This document shows positions 15,462 to 27,695 of a stretch of DNA of 27,854 nt, in pieces (positions within the stretch are counted from its first letter, which is position 1; every line of letters starts with the position of its first letter). Source of the DNA: Treponema sp. UBA6367 (lineage in GTDB: Bacteria; Spirochaetota; Spirochaetia; Treponematales; Treponemataceae); the NCBI GenBank assembly GCA_002437725.1, contig DJRF01000008.1, forward strand, positions 1-27,854, in the 5' to 3' direction. The notes under the pieces are model-generated. The model saw only the letters and a program-made list of their open reading frames with translations. It made no database searches and was not told the origin of the DNA. The translations under genes and the position numbers were made by a program.

Positions 15462-16304
15462 TTAAAACTCAAAAACATATTCACAGTCTTTGCCTGTGTA
15501 ATATTCAAAGAATCTGTTTATGTTGAATTTTATTTTTCTTGAATTCAAAAGCTGAAGAAAATACTTGAAGACATTCTTCCGTTTTGCAGGCTCTAAAAGC
15601 CATTCATGGGTAAAAACAACAACCTCGCTTTCATCTTTGTTTTCGTAAAACAAACGCCTAAAATTTTTGACATCATCAAAGCGAAAGTCCGTTTTTACAA
15701 AAATCAAGTCGTCCGCAAAAAGTAGCTCGTTCTTGTTCAGTTCAGTTTTTTGAATTTCATCCAAATAGTACGAGTAGCGATTGCTGCTGTCTGCGCATAA
15801 AAGCTGCCGGATTCCATTTTTTGAGCTTTTGTCCGTAATTGCCTCTATGAATTTCTTGTCGCCTGAAAAATAATCAAGCCGCACTGTCTTTGCTATGCAA
15901 TCCGAAGTTCCAGTTATGCGTTCAATCTGATTCACAAACATCTTATAATCACTCCCCCCCCTATTAAAATTTTTAACATTTCCAGATTTTTCTGCATGAA
16001 AGCCGAATTTCAGCCAGCCGGAAGAAGCCTTGAAATCATCTGCAAATTTTTCTGTGCAATCCTTAAGTGAAAAGCCTTCTTTTTCATAAAAGCAGTAGAG
16101 CGACACTTTCACATTGTATTTTTCACGTAGCGATTTTATATAAGCGAAAAACGGCTCATCAAAAGCGGAGTTGTATTTTCCCTCATTTTTTGTAAGATTC
16201 TCAAAGCAGCCTATTACATCATCAACGGAAAAATGAATCTTTTGAGATGCGAAGAGATTCATGGAAAGGCTGATAAAGAGCAAAATCAAAATAAGTTTTT
16301 TCAT
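15462..16304 (-). CDS. Exported polysaccharide deacetylase-like protein (NodB-type fold)
   Basis: A 280-residue protein with an N-terminal signal peptide (KKLILILLFISLSMNLFASQ). After it come the NodB-like elements: IHFSVDDVIGCF with the Asp pair, LKFGFHAEKSG in place of the usual H(S/T)xxH metal motif, VRLDYFSGD as the Arg strand, and VVVFTHEWLLEPA with the C-terminal His. The metal site is therefore partly non-canonical (only one His in motif 2), so it could bind glycan without hydrolysing it or use a different metal ligand. The start overlaps the wzx stop (ATGA) and has AGGAGAGG upstream. It likely acts on the periplasmic glycan; deacetylation is inferred. Confidence 0.7.
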   Translation of the reverse strand: MKKLILILLFISLSMNLFASQKIHFSVDDVIGCFENLTKNEGKYNSAFDEPFFAYIKSLREKYNVKVSLYCFYEKEGFSLKDCTEKFADDFKASSGWLKFGFHAEKSGNVKNFNRGGSDYKMFVNQIERITGTSDCIAKTVRLDYFSGDKKFIEAITDKSSKNGIRQLLCADSSNRYSYYLDEIQKTELNKNELLFADDLIFVKTDFRFDDVKNFRRLFYENKDESEVVVFTHEWLLEPAKRKNVFKYFLQLLNSRKIKFNINRFFEYYTGKDCEYVFEF

Positions 16305-17812
16305 TTTCTGCCTCTCCTGATTTTTTCAACTATTGCTCTTCTTTCATTTGCCTTCATTCCTAAAAAGAAAATCAGCGTTCCTGAAACAAAAACAGACGCA
16401 ATGCAAGTTGCAAAAAAACACGGAACAGTTTTTGAAACCAATTTTCCGAAAAGCAAAGTAAGCGAAGCGGAGGTCACTGCAATAAAAATTGGAATCAGAA
16501 CTGAATCGCACAAAAATGAACGGGCGCGCAAGGCAAAATATTTTTTTGAAAGCAGAACTCGTATTGCAAACGCGGCGCAGTTCAAGGCGATTCTTATGTA
16601 AAGAACCCAGTACGGATTTGCTCCAAGACAGAACGCAACAATCGAGAATGGCAAATTAAGAACATTTATTATTCCGACTATTATCTGGTAAGCGCGGATT
16701 TTTCCTGTCGCCTGAATGGAAATCCAAAGAGGTCCGTTAAGCGCTTCTATAAGCGAAAAAATTAAGACAAGCCGGACAAATCCGACTGAATATTGAGGAA
16801 CATTTTTAAGCCAAAGCGAAAGCAAAAAATTGCAATTTACATAAACAGGCAGAACAATCAGCCAAAGAAGATAAAATGAAAACTTTGCCGCACGATTTAC
16901 AAGTCTCTGAAATTCCTCATTTTCCCCAGCCGCATAGCTTTTTACTATCTGCGGATTGAACGCTGTCTGAAAATTGCTCACAAAACTGTATACGGCAGCA
17001 TTCACCTGGTTTGCGATTCCCATCGCCGCGTTCACAGTCACGTTTGTAAAAATATTCAGGACAATATTCGTTCCCTGAGAGTTCGCCACATTCGCAACGG
17101 CTCCAAACAAGCTCCACCCGCTGAACGAGACAAGCTCTTTTCCTAACCCTTTGTCTTGATTTATTCTGTAATGCGCAATCTCAAAATTCTTGTTGCAGTA
17201 AAACTTATATATAGCAAGAATAACAAACGAAACACCAGCAAGCAAAAATGAGTAAAAAACGAGCTTATCCAGCAGTGTGATTTTCAAAAGAAATACAACA
17301 GCAAGTTTTAGAACAGCCTCAACAATGCTCAAGCCTGCAAAAAAGCTCATCTTCTCGTAGGCTATAATAACGGCATTGTACGGAACGCGCATTATATTTG
17401 CCAAAGTTGTGATGACCGCAGCCTGATAGCACCAGAAAGTCGCATTGCTCCGTCCGGCTGGAATATTCAGCTTTGCATTCATAAACCAAAGCCCGACAGT
17501 CTCTGCCAAAACAACAAAAATCAGGCAGATAATCCCATGAATCACAAGGCTTGTAGAATAAACATTCCGAGTCTTTTCCGCGTCATTCTTTCCAAGATAG
17601 AAATTAAGAAATCTCTGAACACTTGTAGCCATCGCGTTATTCACAAAAGTGAATAGGACAACCACTCCGGCAACAACATTGTAGATTCCGTAATCTTCCG
17701 CGCCGAGCGTATTCAGAACGACACGCACCGTGTACAAAGACACAAGCATTATGAGAATCTGTCGGAAATAGAGAGCGAGCGTGTTTTTTGCTATGCGTGT
17801 AGTATTGGACAT
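16301..17812 (-). CDS. wzx: Wzx-type polysaccharide flippase (MOP superfamily)
   Basis: A 503-residue membrane protein with about twelve to fourteen segments. The N-terminal RIAKNTLALYFRQILIMLVS and YTVRVVLNTLGAEDYGIYNVVAG stretch is the hallmark of the PST/Wzx branch of the MOP exporters. NQVNAAVYSFVSNFQTAFNPQIVKSYAAG in the middle is likewise typical. It would flip the undecaprenyl-linked repeat unit across the inner membrane for Wzy. It is the first gene of the glycan operon, about 300 bases after a TTGACA-17-TAAAAT promoter. No clear ribosome binding site precedes its ATG. Codon usage is richer in GC than in the genes downstream of 15.4 kb. Confidence 0.92.
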   Translation of the reverse strand: MSNTTRIAKNTLALYFRQILIMLVSLYTVRVVLNTLGAEDYGIYNVVAGVVVLFTFVNNAMATSVQRFLNFYLGKNDAEKTRNVYSTSLVIHGIICLIFVVLAETVGLWFMNAKLNIPAGRSNATFWCYQAAVITTLANIMRVPYNAVIIAYEKMSFFAGLSIVEAVLKLAVVFLLKITLLDKLVFYSFLLAGVSFVILAIYKFYCNKNFEIAHYRINQDKGLGKELVSFSGWSLFGAVANVANSQGTNIVLNIFTNVTVNAAMGIANQVNAAVYSFVSNFQTAFNPQIVKSYAAGENEEFQRLVNRAAKFSFYLLWLIVLPVYVNCNFLLSLWLKNVPQYSVGFVRLVLIFSLIEALNGPLWISIQATGKIRAYQIIVGIINVLNLPFSIVAFCLGANPYWVLYIRIALNCAAFAIRVLLSKKYFALRARSFLCDSVLIPIFIAVTSASLTLLFGKLVSKTVPCFFATCIASVFVSGTLIFFLGMKANERRAIVEKIRRGRK

Positions 17813-17949
17813 ATAATATAGGAGAGATTAGTTTATAGTTAGTTGATGTTTTAGCTAGAAAAAATAAAACTTTATTTTTTAATCGTTTTTCTTAGAACTT
17901 TAACTTACAAAACACAAGATAATTTTATTTCAGAAAAGACAAAAAAATC

Positions 17950-18110
17950 AGCCTGCCTTACATTTTTCCGCAATACCCACCCCCTCTCCCTTTCTGGCAA
18001 GCCGTATTTCTAAAACTAAGCTTCCATAGCGGAACAGTTCTCTCCCTGTTGTTCCCGGAGTTTGTAGACATCGCCCTTATTTATGGACCTAACGCCCCTC
18101 GTAAACAGAC
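17950..18110 (-). other. GC-richer leader block upstream of wzx (possible repeat or structured RNA)
   Basis: The 17813-18188 gap holds no gene with start signals. Its middle is clearly less AT-rich than its surroundings. On the minus strand it contains a hairpin (18050-18055 with 18031-18036, GGAACA/TGTTCC) and purine runs GGGAGAGGGGGTGGG. A 41-codon stretch is open (CLQTPGTTGRELFRYGSLVL onward) but lacks a start. It lies in the transcribed leader after the predicted wzx promoter. It may be a dispersed treponemal repeat, or an RNA signal read by the LoaP-like protein. Neither is proven. Confidence 0.4.
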
Positions 18111-18130
18111 AGCAATTTAGTATTGATAAG

Positions 18131-18159
18131 ATTTTATTATGCAAAGTTCCAGTTGTCAA
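18131..18159 (-). promoter_or_regulatory. Predicted sigma70 promoter for the wzx-led polysaccharide operon
   Basis: On the minus strand TTGACA (18154-18159) and TAAAAT (18131-18136) are 17 bases apart. It lies just after the DUF2442 gene and gives a leader of roughly 300 nt before wzx. Confidence 0.65.
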
Positions 18160-18188
18160 GATGTTCAAAAACAAAACATAACACTTTG

Positions 18189-18434
18189 CTAACAAGGCAC
18201 ACTTTCTTCATAAAGAGTTTCCGGACAGAAATCTAAATCGTCACTCCAAGCAACAGAAGTTCCGTCAGCATACACTTTTTTAAAAAATGACGGATTTTTC
18301 AGCGGTGCATTAATTTTATATTTTAAATATGGCTTAAAATCAAAAATTTTTTTTTCGCCTTTTTCAAATGTAAGCAAGAGTTTATAATCTTCCATAGCCT
18401 CTACAGCTTTTACGACCCATACCGGATTATTCAT
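18189..18434 (-). CDS. DUF2442-family protein
   Basis: An 81-residue protein with the DUF2442 pattern: VVKAVEAMEDYKLLLTFEKG, EKKIFDFKPYLK, then FFKKVYADGTSVAWSDDLDF with the closing DLxPETLYEES-like end. The start is firm: AGGAGGT lies 6 bases before the ATG. It begins 14 bp after the DUF4160 gene, with which this family is very often paired. The pair is commonly predicted to be a toxin-antitoxin-like unit, with DUF2442 as the possible DNA-binding or antitoxin half. No function is demonstrated that I can cite. Confidence 0.88.
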   Translation of the reverse strand: MNNPVWVVKAVEAMEDYKLLLTFEKGEKKIFDFKPYLKYKINAPLKNPSFFKKVYADGTSVAWSDDLDFCPETLYEESVPC

Positions 18435-18448
18435 AGTTGCACCTCCTG

Positions 18449-18712
18449 TTATTTCAAAGGCTCAATCGGATACAATTTCTGCTGCTCCATACACAAATTC
18501 CAGTTTGCCAAAAGCTCATCTGCATGCAACAATGCCCAGGCCTTTATCAAATGTTTCTGCTTAGATGGAAAATCACCCATCGTCAGATTCCCCTCAAGGT
18601 CAAAAACAGCCCGATAATCTCCATACCGTGCATGAAAATGAGGCGGATTATGTTCCGAACCGTTATTATACATTGTAATAACAATTCCATAAAACATAGA
18701 AATAGATGGCAC
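18449..18712 (-). CDS. DUF4160-family protein
   Basis: An 87-residue protein: PSISMFYGIVITMYNNGSEH, NPPHFHARYGDYRAVFDLEG, and WALLHADELLANWNLC, all typical of DUF4160. The conserved NPPHFHA histidines suggest a metal or nucleotide site. It starts with GTG at 18710-18712, supported by AGGAG 9 bases upstream. It is the first gene of a two-gene unit with DUF2442; the unit lies between the HipA-like gene and the wzx promoter. Confidence 0.88.
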   Translation of the reverse strand: MPSISMFYGIVITMYNNGSEHNPPHFHARYGDYRAVFDLEGNLTMGDFPSKQKHLIKAWALLHADELLANWNLCMEQQKLYPIEPLK

Positions 18713-18795
18713 TTCACAGTTCTCCTAGCAATAATATATCATAAAATTCAAAATTTTTCTATTAATAACATACAAACAAAGTACAGCATACCATT

Positions 18796-19929
18796 CTACC
18801 CCAGCAACTCCCTAACATTCTCCCTCACCTGCTCGTTTATATGCTCAAGCCTTGATTCCGAGACATTATACCGTGGATGTTTTTTAAATTTAAAATCCAG
18901 CAGTTTTCTAAGCCTTTCTTTATGCTCTGCCGTCAAGACTTTTTTTGCGCTTCCAATAAAGTCATCATAAACACAAGGCTGCAATGTTCTATCATATTTT
19001 TTAAGAAGATTTTCATCTTTTTCAAAACATTCAAGGCTTGCAAGATTATACAGCGAATTGCCGTGATCAAACAAAGGAGCTGGCTTTTCTATTTTGTTCG
19101 TCTTATTATTCACCAAAAAGCCAAAATTTCCATAGTGTCTGTCCGTGTTTTTTATTATCGCATCAAAAACAAGCATGTCGTTCAATGAGTTCTCAAAGTC
19201 TTTTCCCAAGGATTTATAAAAATTCCGAACGGCCTCAAATCCGCCTTTCTTTACAAGAACTCCGACAGGAACAAACGAGTAGTCTTTGCTTGTAAAAAGC
19301 CTGCACGTAGAACACAAATTGCCTTTCCATTTGCTAAGGTTATATTCAACCGCGTCAAAGCCCATTTCTTTTGCAATCTGAAACGCGTAGAATTCTGAAT
19401 ATGCCTCATATCCTGCGTTTGAAAATCCGCTGGTCGAGCCTTTATAAAGCTCGATTTTTCCGTTTATCCTACGCCAGCATTTTGGAAGTATGCCATTCGT
19501 GGTGAACTCAGGGCTGCTGAATAAGGAAGATTGCAGAGAGCTTCCGTAGCCTGTAAACGCAATATAAGAAAGAACTCTGCTAAAACGGTTGTCATAAAGA
19601 TTAACATCATTGAACGAACCGCCAAAATCTTCCGGAACAACCCAGTACACGTCATTCAAGGAAAGACCTTTGGAAAAATACACAACGCTCAAAGGTCTGT
19701 TCGGGCTCAAATTGCATTTTGAAAGAAGATTATCCATATATGCCCGGTTCTTTGGAACAGAACGGTGTTTTATCCAGCTTTCAAGACCTTGTTCACTGCA
19801 CTCAAACCCTAAAGGCAAAAGAGCCTTATTTTCCGTTACCCAGAGAATTTTATAGTCAGGATTACTGGAATTTTCATTTGCGGAGAATTTTAAGATTTCT
19901 TCATCAAAATGCTTTAGAACAAAAATCAT
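18796..19929 (-). CDS. HipA-like kinase domain protein, without a HipB partner
   Basis: A 377-residue protein whose second half is the HipA C-terminal kinase fold: IELYKGSTSGFSNAGYEAYS with the probable ATP-binding Lys, AYSEFYAFQIAKEMGFDAVE, the catalytic loop IIKNTDRHYGNFGFLVNN (NTDRH at 261-265) and the metal-binding PLFDHGNSL (287-293). The N-terminal half is not the usual HipA N-domain, although ESWIKHRSVPKNRAYMDNLL is seen in stand-alone HipA-like proteins. No hipB-like HTH gene is adjacent. It may phosphorylate a cellular target in a toxin-like or regulatory way. It follows loaP after about 230 bp and lacks a good ribosome binding site. Confidence 0.8.
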   Translation of the reverse strand: MIFVLKHFDEEILKFSANENSSNPDYKILWVTENKALLPLGFECSEQGLESWIKHRSVPKNRAYMDNLLSKCNLSPNRPLSVVYFSKGLSLNDVYWVVPEDFGGSFNDVNLYDNRFSRVLSYIAFTGYGSSLQSSLFSSPEFTTNGILPKCWRRINGKIELYKGSTSGFSNAGYEAYSEFYAFQIAKEMGFDAVEYNLSKWKGNLCSTCRLFTSKDYSFVPVGVLVKKGGFEAVRNFYKSLGKDFENSLNDMLVFDAIIKNTDRHYGNFGFLVNNKTNKIEKPAPLFDHGNSLYNLASLECFEKDENLLKKYDRTLQPCVYDDFIGSAKKVLTAEHKERLRKLLDFKFKKHPRYNVSESRLEHINEQVRENVRELLG

Positions 19930-19984
19930 TTAGCTATAACGCTTTTTTTTATTCAATTAAACTTGAGATTTTCATCGAACCTTT

Positions 19985-20115
19985 TAAACCCACCTTCCCC
20001 ATTGGCACCGTCGTGCTTACAAAAAAGCACGCAAAATGTATTTCCGCTACCTAAAAAAAGCCAATGGTCACCGATGGTCTGTGTGCTTGAACCAAGCTCC
20101 ACTCCCTATACCGAT
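19985..20115 (-). other. Structured or repeat-like block between loaP and the HipA-like gene
   Basis: On the minus strand this block forms an outer 8-bp stem (GCCAATGG/CCATTGGC, 19999-20006 with 20060-20067) around an inner 7-bp hairpin (20012-20018 with 20025-20031). A short hairpin GCTTG/CAAGC lies 5' of them. One frame is open for about 50 codons from just after a TAG (GSSTQTIGDHWLFLGSGNTF onward, ending DENLKFN), but it has no start codon or ribosome binding site. It is either an RNA element in the loaP transcript or a copy of a dispersed repeat. Confidence 0.45.
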
Positions 20116-20156
20116 TGTTTTATAAACAGAAGATAAAAATCTTTTTAACTAGACCT

Positions 20157-20678
20157 TTAATCTTTTACTTTCTGCACGAGTTCATAAGAAAGACCTACTA
20201 CATTCACGCCGCCCATAAACTCAAGTTCTATATTAACACGCTTGTTACGGCGGTTTACAGAAACGACTTTTCCGCTCATATTTTTGAACGGACCGTCCAC
20301 AATTACAATGCGGTCGTTCGTATCAAAAGTCACGGGAACGATTCCAACTGTGCTTCCAAATCTTAGTATGGACTTCACAATTTCAAGGTCTACTCCTACC
20401 AACGGATGGACGTCCTTGCTAGAAGGCAAAAAACGAATAAATCCGTTTACATTGCGAATAAAACGAAACTTTGCGCTGTCGTTTTCTTCTGTTTCAAAAA
20501 AAACATAGCCTGGAAAAAACAAATCAAAGTATTCTTTACCATTCTTTAGCCGCATCTGCTTTTTAAGCAGATAGACAGAGCCTTGCACAGGGGTTTCACA
20601 ACGTTCAAGAATAGAATCAACGCTCTTCTTAAAACATTCTTCCACACCAGTACGAACAGAAATGCAAAAAATACTCAT
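20157..20678 (-). CDS. loaP: NusG-paralogue transcription antiterminator (LoaP/RfaH-like)
   Basis: A 173-residue two-domain protein. The N-terminal NGN domain binds RNA polymerase: MSIFCISVRTGVEECFKKSV, then LFFPGYVFFETEENDSAKFR and VNGFIRFLPSSKD. A linker leads to the C-terminal KOW domain: DRIVIVDGPFKNMSGKVVSV and NRRNKRVNIELEFMGG. This is the specialised type rather than housekeeping NusG: it is short and stands at the head of a polysaccharide block, as LoaP, RfaH and UpxY do. It should let RNA polymerase read through terminators in long operons, here probably the wzx-led cluster on the same strand. A TTGAAA-17-TATAAT promoter precedes it. Ribosome binding sequence is poor. Confidence 0.85.
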   Translation of the reverse strand: MSIFCISVRTGVEECFKKSVDSILERCETPVQGSVYLLKKQMRLKNGKEYFDLFFPGYVFFETEENDSAKFRFIRNVNGFIRFLPSSKDVHPLVGVDLEIVKSILRFGSTVGIVPVTFDTNDRIVIVDGPFKNMSGKVVSVNRRNKRVNIELEFMGGVNVVGLSYELVQKVKD

Positions 20679-20717
20679 CCTAAACCAACTGTTTTTTACA
20701 GACTAGCAAACAAAAAT

Positions 20718-20746
20718 ATTATATATGCATTTAAAATCTTTTTCAA
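20718..20746 (-). promoter_or_regulatory. Predicted sigma70 promoter for loaP
   Basis: On the minus strand TTGAAA (20741-20746) and a consensus TATAAT (20718-20723) are 17 bases apart, about 40 bases upstream of the loaP ATG. It is back to back with the HD-GYP promoter. Confidence 0.65.
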
Positions 20747-20772
20747 TTCAAATTTATCTTATTTTACTTCAG

Positions 20773-20800
20773 TTGACAAAAAAAGGCAGAAGGTTAAAAT
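20773..20800 (+). promoter_or_regulatory. Predicted sigma70 promoter for the HD-GYP gene
   Basis: TTGACA (20773-20778) and TAAAAT (20795-20800) are 16 bases apart. Transcription would start only about 15 bases before the ATG, just ahead of the AAAGGT ribosome binding site. Confidence 0.6.
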
Positions 20801-20821
20801 AGTTAGCAAAAGGTAACATTA

Positions 20822-21430
20822 ATGTTTAACAGTATAAATTATCACGAAGTAATAGAATGTATAACAGGCGCTCTTGAAGAAAGAGATTTATATACGGCAG
20901 GTCATTCGTGCCGAGTAAGCGAACTTGTAAAAAAACTTTCTGATTTTATGGGCTTTGATGAAGAGCAAAAAGAATTCTATCATGTGGCCGCCCACCTTCA
21001 CGATGTTGGAAAAGTTGGCGTTCCAGATGGAATTCTTTTAAAACCTGGTAAATTAACAGACGAAGAATTTGCAATTCTTAAGGAACATCCTGCAACTGGG
21101 GCAAGGATTTTAATGCGCTCGCCTTCTTTAGCCCCTCTTGCAGAAATTGTGCTTCATCACCACGAGCGTTTCGACGGCAAAGGCTATCCAGACGGTCTTG
21201 CAGGCATTGAAATTCCTTTAGGCTCAAGAATCATTGCGGTTTGCGATTCAATTGACGCCATGCTTTCAAACAGAAGCTACAGAAAAGCATTCAATCCAGA
21301 ATATTGCCGGCAAGAAATCATAAAAAATACAAATACAATGTATGACCCTGATATTGCAGCGGTAACGCTTGAACATTGGCAAGAAATTCTTGACGCTGGA
21401 TACAGCAACAAGAATTTCCACCAACATTAA
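20822..21430 (+). CDS. HD-GYP domain c-di-GMP phosphodiesterase
   Basis: A 202-residue stand-alone HD-GYP protein. Motifs in order: LYTAGHSCRVSELVKKLS (His28), HLHDVGKVGVPD with the HD pair at 60-61, ILLKPGKLTDEEF, LKEHPATGARIL, HHHERFDGKGYPDGL with GYP at 121-123, and RIIAVCDSIDAMLSNRSYRK. All metal-ligand motifs appear intact, so hydrolysis of cyclic di-GMP is likely. No sensor or receiver domain is attached. It is divergent from loaP and ends 3 bp from the end of gltB. Being next to a surface-polysaccharide regulator is suggestive, but no link is shown. AAAGGT precedes the ATG. Confidence 0.92.
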   Translation: MFNSINYHEVIECITGALEERDLYTAGHSCRVSELVKKLSDFMGFDEEQKEFYHVAAHLHDVGKVGVPDGILLKPGKLTDEEFAILKEHPATGARILMRSPSLAPLAEIVLHHHERFDGKGYPDGLAGIEIPLGSRIIAVCDSIDAMLSNRSYRKAFNPEYCRQEIIKNTNTMYDPDIAAVTLEHWQEILDAGYSNKNFHQH

Positions 21431-21433
21431 CGT

Positions 21434-26008
<4,575 letters not shown>

Positions 26009-26030
26009 ACTGGCAAAACCTCCGACTTTT

Positions 26031-27659
26031 TTATTTTCCGCTGTCTCCATAGTTTGAAAGAACCCTTGCGCTTGGGTCTTTTACATCGCAGCCTTTCCAA
26101 TTTTTGTTTGGCATCCAAAAATCCTTTATCATCTGTCCCTGACCAGGGTAGTATTTTTCAAAAATTTCTCTGTAAAGCAAAGATTCTTTTGTAAACGGAG
26201 TTGCGTGTTTATACTTTTTGCAGCGCTCCAAGAATTCTTCGTCTGTATAGAAATTCTGAGCGTATTCTTTTAAGTCGTCTACCAAAGAATGTCCTACTGC
26301 ATCGCTAAATGCCGCTTTTTCGCGCATAAGAATGTCGTAGGGCAAATATTCTTTTCCGTCGGCATCTTTTTCAAAAGCATGGCGCAAAAGATATTTTCCC
26401 TTGTTGTAGCGGTTCATCTTTAGTTCTGGATTTATGCTCATAACATATTCCACAAAATCCAAGTCGCCAAAAGGAACTCTCGCTTCGAGGCTGTTTACGC
26501 TTATGCAGCGGTCGGCACGCAAAACATCGTACATGTGAAGTTCCCGGATACGTTTTTGAGCTTCCTTTTGAAATTCTTGTGCGTTTGGCGCAAAATCTGT
26601 GTATTTATAGCCAAAAAGTTCGTCACTTATTTCGCCAGTAAGTAAAACCCTAATTTTTGACTGTTCGTGAATCGCTTTGCAAACAAGGTACATTCCCATG
26701 CTTGCCCTGATTGTTGTTATGTCAAAAGTTCCAAGAATCTTGATAACTTCATCAAGAGAGGAAAGAACATCTTCTTTTGAAATAATTACTTCGTGATGAT
26801 TTGAACCTATAAAATCTGCAACTTGTTTTGCGTACTTTAGGTCTATTGCGTCGTCTTCCATTCCGATTGCATAGGTTTCAATAGGTTTTCGCAAAATTTT
26901 TGCAGAAATAGCGCATACAAGCGAAGAATCAAGCCCTCCGCTGAGCAAAAATCCTACAGGAGCGTCTGCATCCAAACGCTTTTGAACGCCGGCAACTAAT
27001 TTATCGTGAATTTTTTTGCAAGCTGTTTCAAGGTCATCATCGCTATATTTTTCAACCTGCGCAATATCTCTGTAGCAGGTAAATTTTCCATCTTTATAGT
27101 AATGTCCTGGTGGGAAAGGCAAAATTTCTTTTACAAGTCCCACAAGATTTTTTGGTTCTGAAGCAAGAACAATTTTGTCTTCGTCGTCAAAACCGTAATA
27201 CAAAGGTCTAATTCCAATCGGGTCTCTTGCAGCAACAAAAGACCTTGTTTTTGAATCGTAAATAATCAGGGCAAATTCCGCGTCTAGCATGGCGAACATT
27301 TTTTCACCATAAAGCTCATATAGTGGAAGCAAAATTTCGCAGTCGCTTTCGCTTTTGAACTTATATCCTTTTTCTTCTAGCAAACGCTTTTCCTGACGCC
27401 AAGTAATATTTTTTCCGTCCTTGCCCTTTAAAATGCCATAAATCTCGCCGTTACAGACGAGATAATTTGAGTTCAGATTAAACGGTTGCATACCTTCAGG
27501 AGAAAGTCCCATGATTGAAAGCCTTTGGAAACCTATCATTCCTTCATCAAGAGTTACTATTTCTTTTCCGTCCGGACCTCTTGTAAATGTTCTTGAAAAA
27601 CATTCATCAAACTTTTTTGCAGGAACTCTAGGTCCTGCGTATCCCATAATCGAACACAT
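26031..27659 (-). CDS. asnB: Asparagine synthetase B (glutamine-hydrolysing)
   Basis: A complete 542-residue enzyme that makes asparagine from aspartate, ATP and glutamine. The N-terminal glutaminase nucleophile is Cys2 (MCSIMGYAG), with NGEIYG and the AARDPIGIRPLYYG segment. The synthetase domain has the PP-loop FLLSGGLDSSLVCA (SGGLDSS at 240-246), LLTGEISDELFGYKY and LEARVPFGDLDFVEYVM. GAGGT lies 5-6 bases before the ATG. It is the first gene of a two-gene operon with gltB, so both use glutamine amide nitrogen. The long right-edge region upstream holds a repeat copy. Confidence 0.96.
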   Translation of the reverse strand: MCSIMGYAGPRVPAKKFDECFSRTFTRGPDGKEIVTLDEGMIGFQRLSIMGLSPEGMQPFNLNSNYLVCNGEIYGILKGKDGKNITWRQEKRLLEEKGYKFKSESDCEILLPLYELYGEKMFAMLDAEFALIIYDSKTRSFVAARDPIGIRPLYYGFDDEDKIVLASEPKNLVGLVKEILPFPPGHYYKDGKFTCYRDIAQVEKYSDDDLETACKKIHDKLVAGVQKRLDADAPVGFLLSGGLDSSLVCAISAKILRKPIETYAIGMEDDAIDLKYAKQVADFIGSNHHEVIISKEDVLSSLDEVIKILGTFDITTIRASMGMYLVCKAIHEQSKIRVLLTGEISDELFGYKYTDFAPNAQEFQKEAQKRIRELHMYDVLRADRCISVNSLEARVPFGDLDFVEYVMSINPELKMNRYNKGKYLLRHAFEKDADGKEYLPYDILMREKAAFSDAVGHSLVDDLKEYAQNFYTDEEFLERCKKYKHATPFTKESLLYREIFEKYYPGQGQMIKDFWMPNKNWKGCDVKDPSARVLSNYGDSGK

Positions 27660-27695
27660 AATTACCTCATCTTATTTGCAGTAACACTGACTAAT

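Noticed and set aside
18080..18100. ACCTAAC/GTTAGGT core resembling an integron attC half-site
   Set aside because: Only one half-site matches; no second core at the right spacing and no attC-like fold around it, so a cassette array is not supported.
19985..20040. GGGGAAGGTGGG stretch reminiscent of a cobalamin riboswitch box
   Set aside because: The B12 box and the CCGCTACTGT-type core are absent, and the downstream gene is not B12-related.
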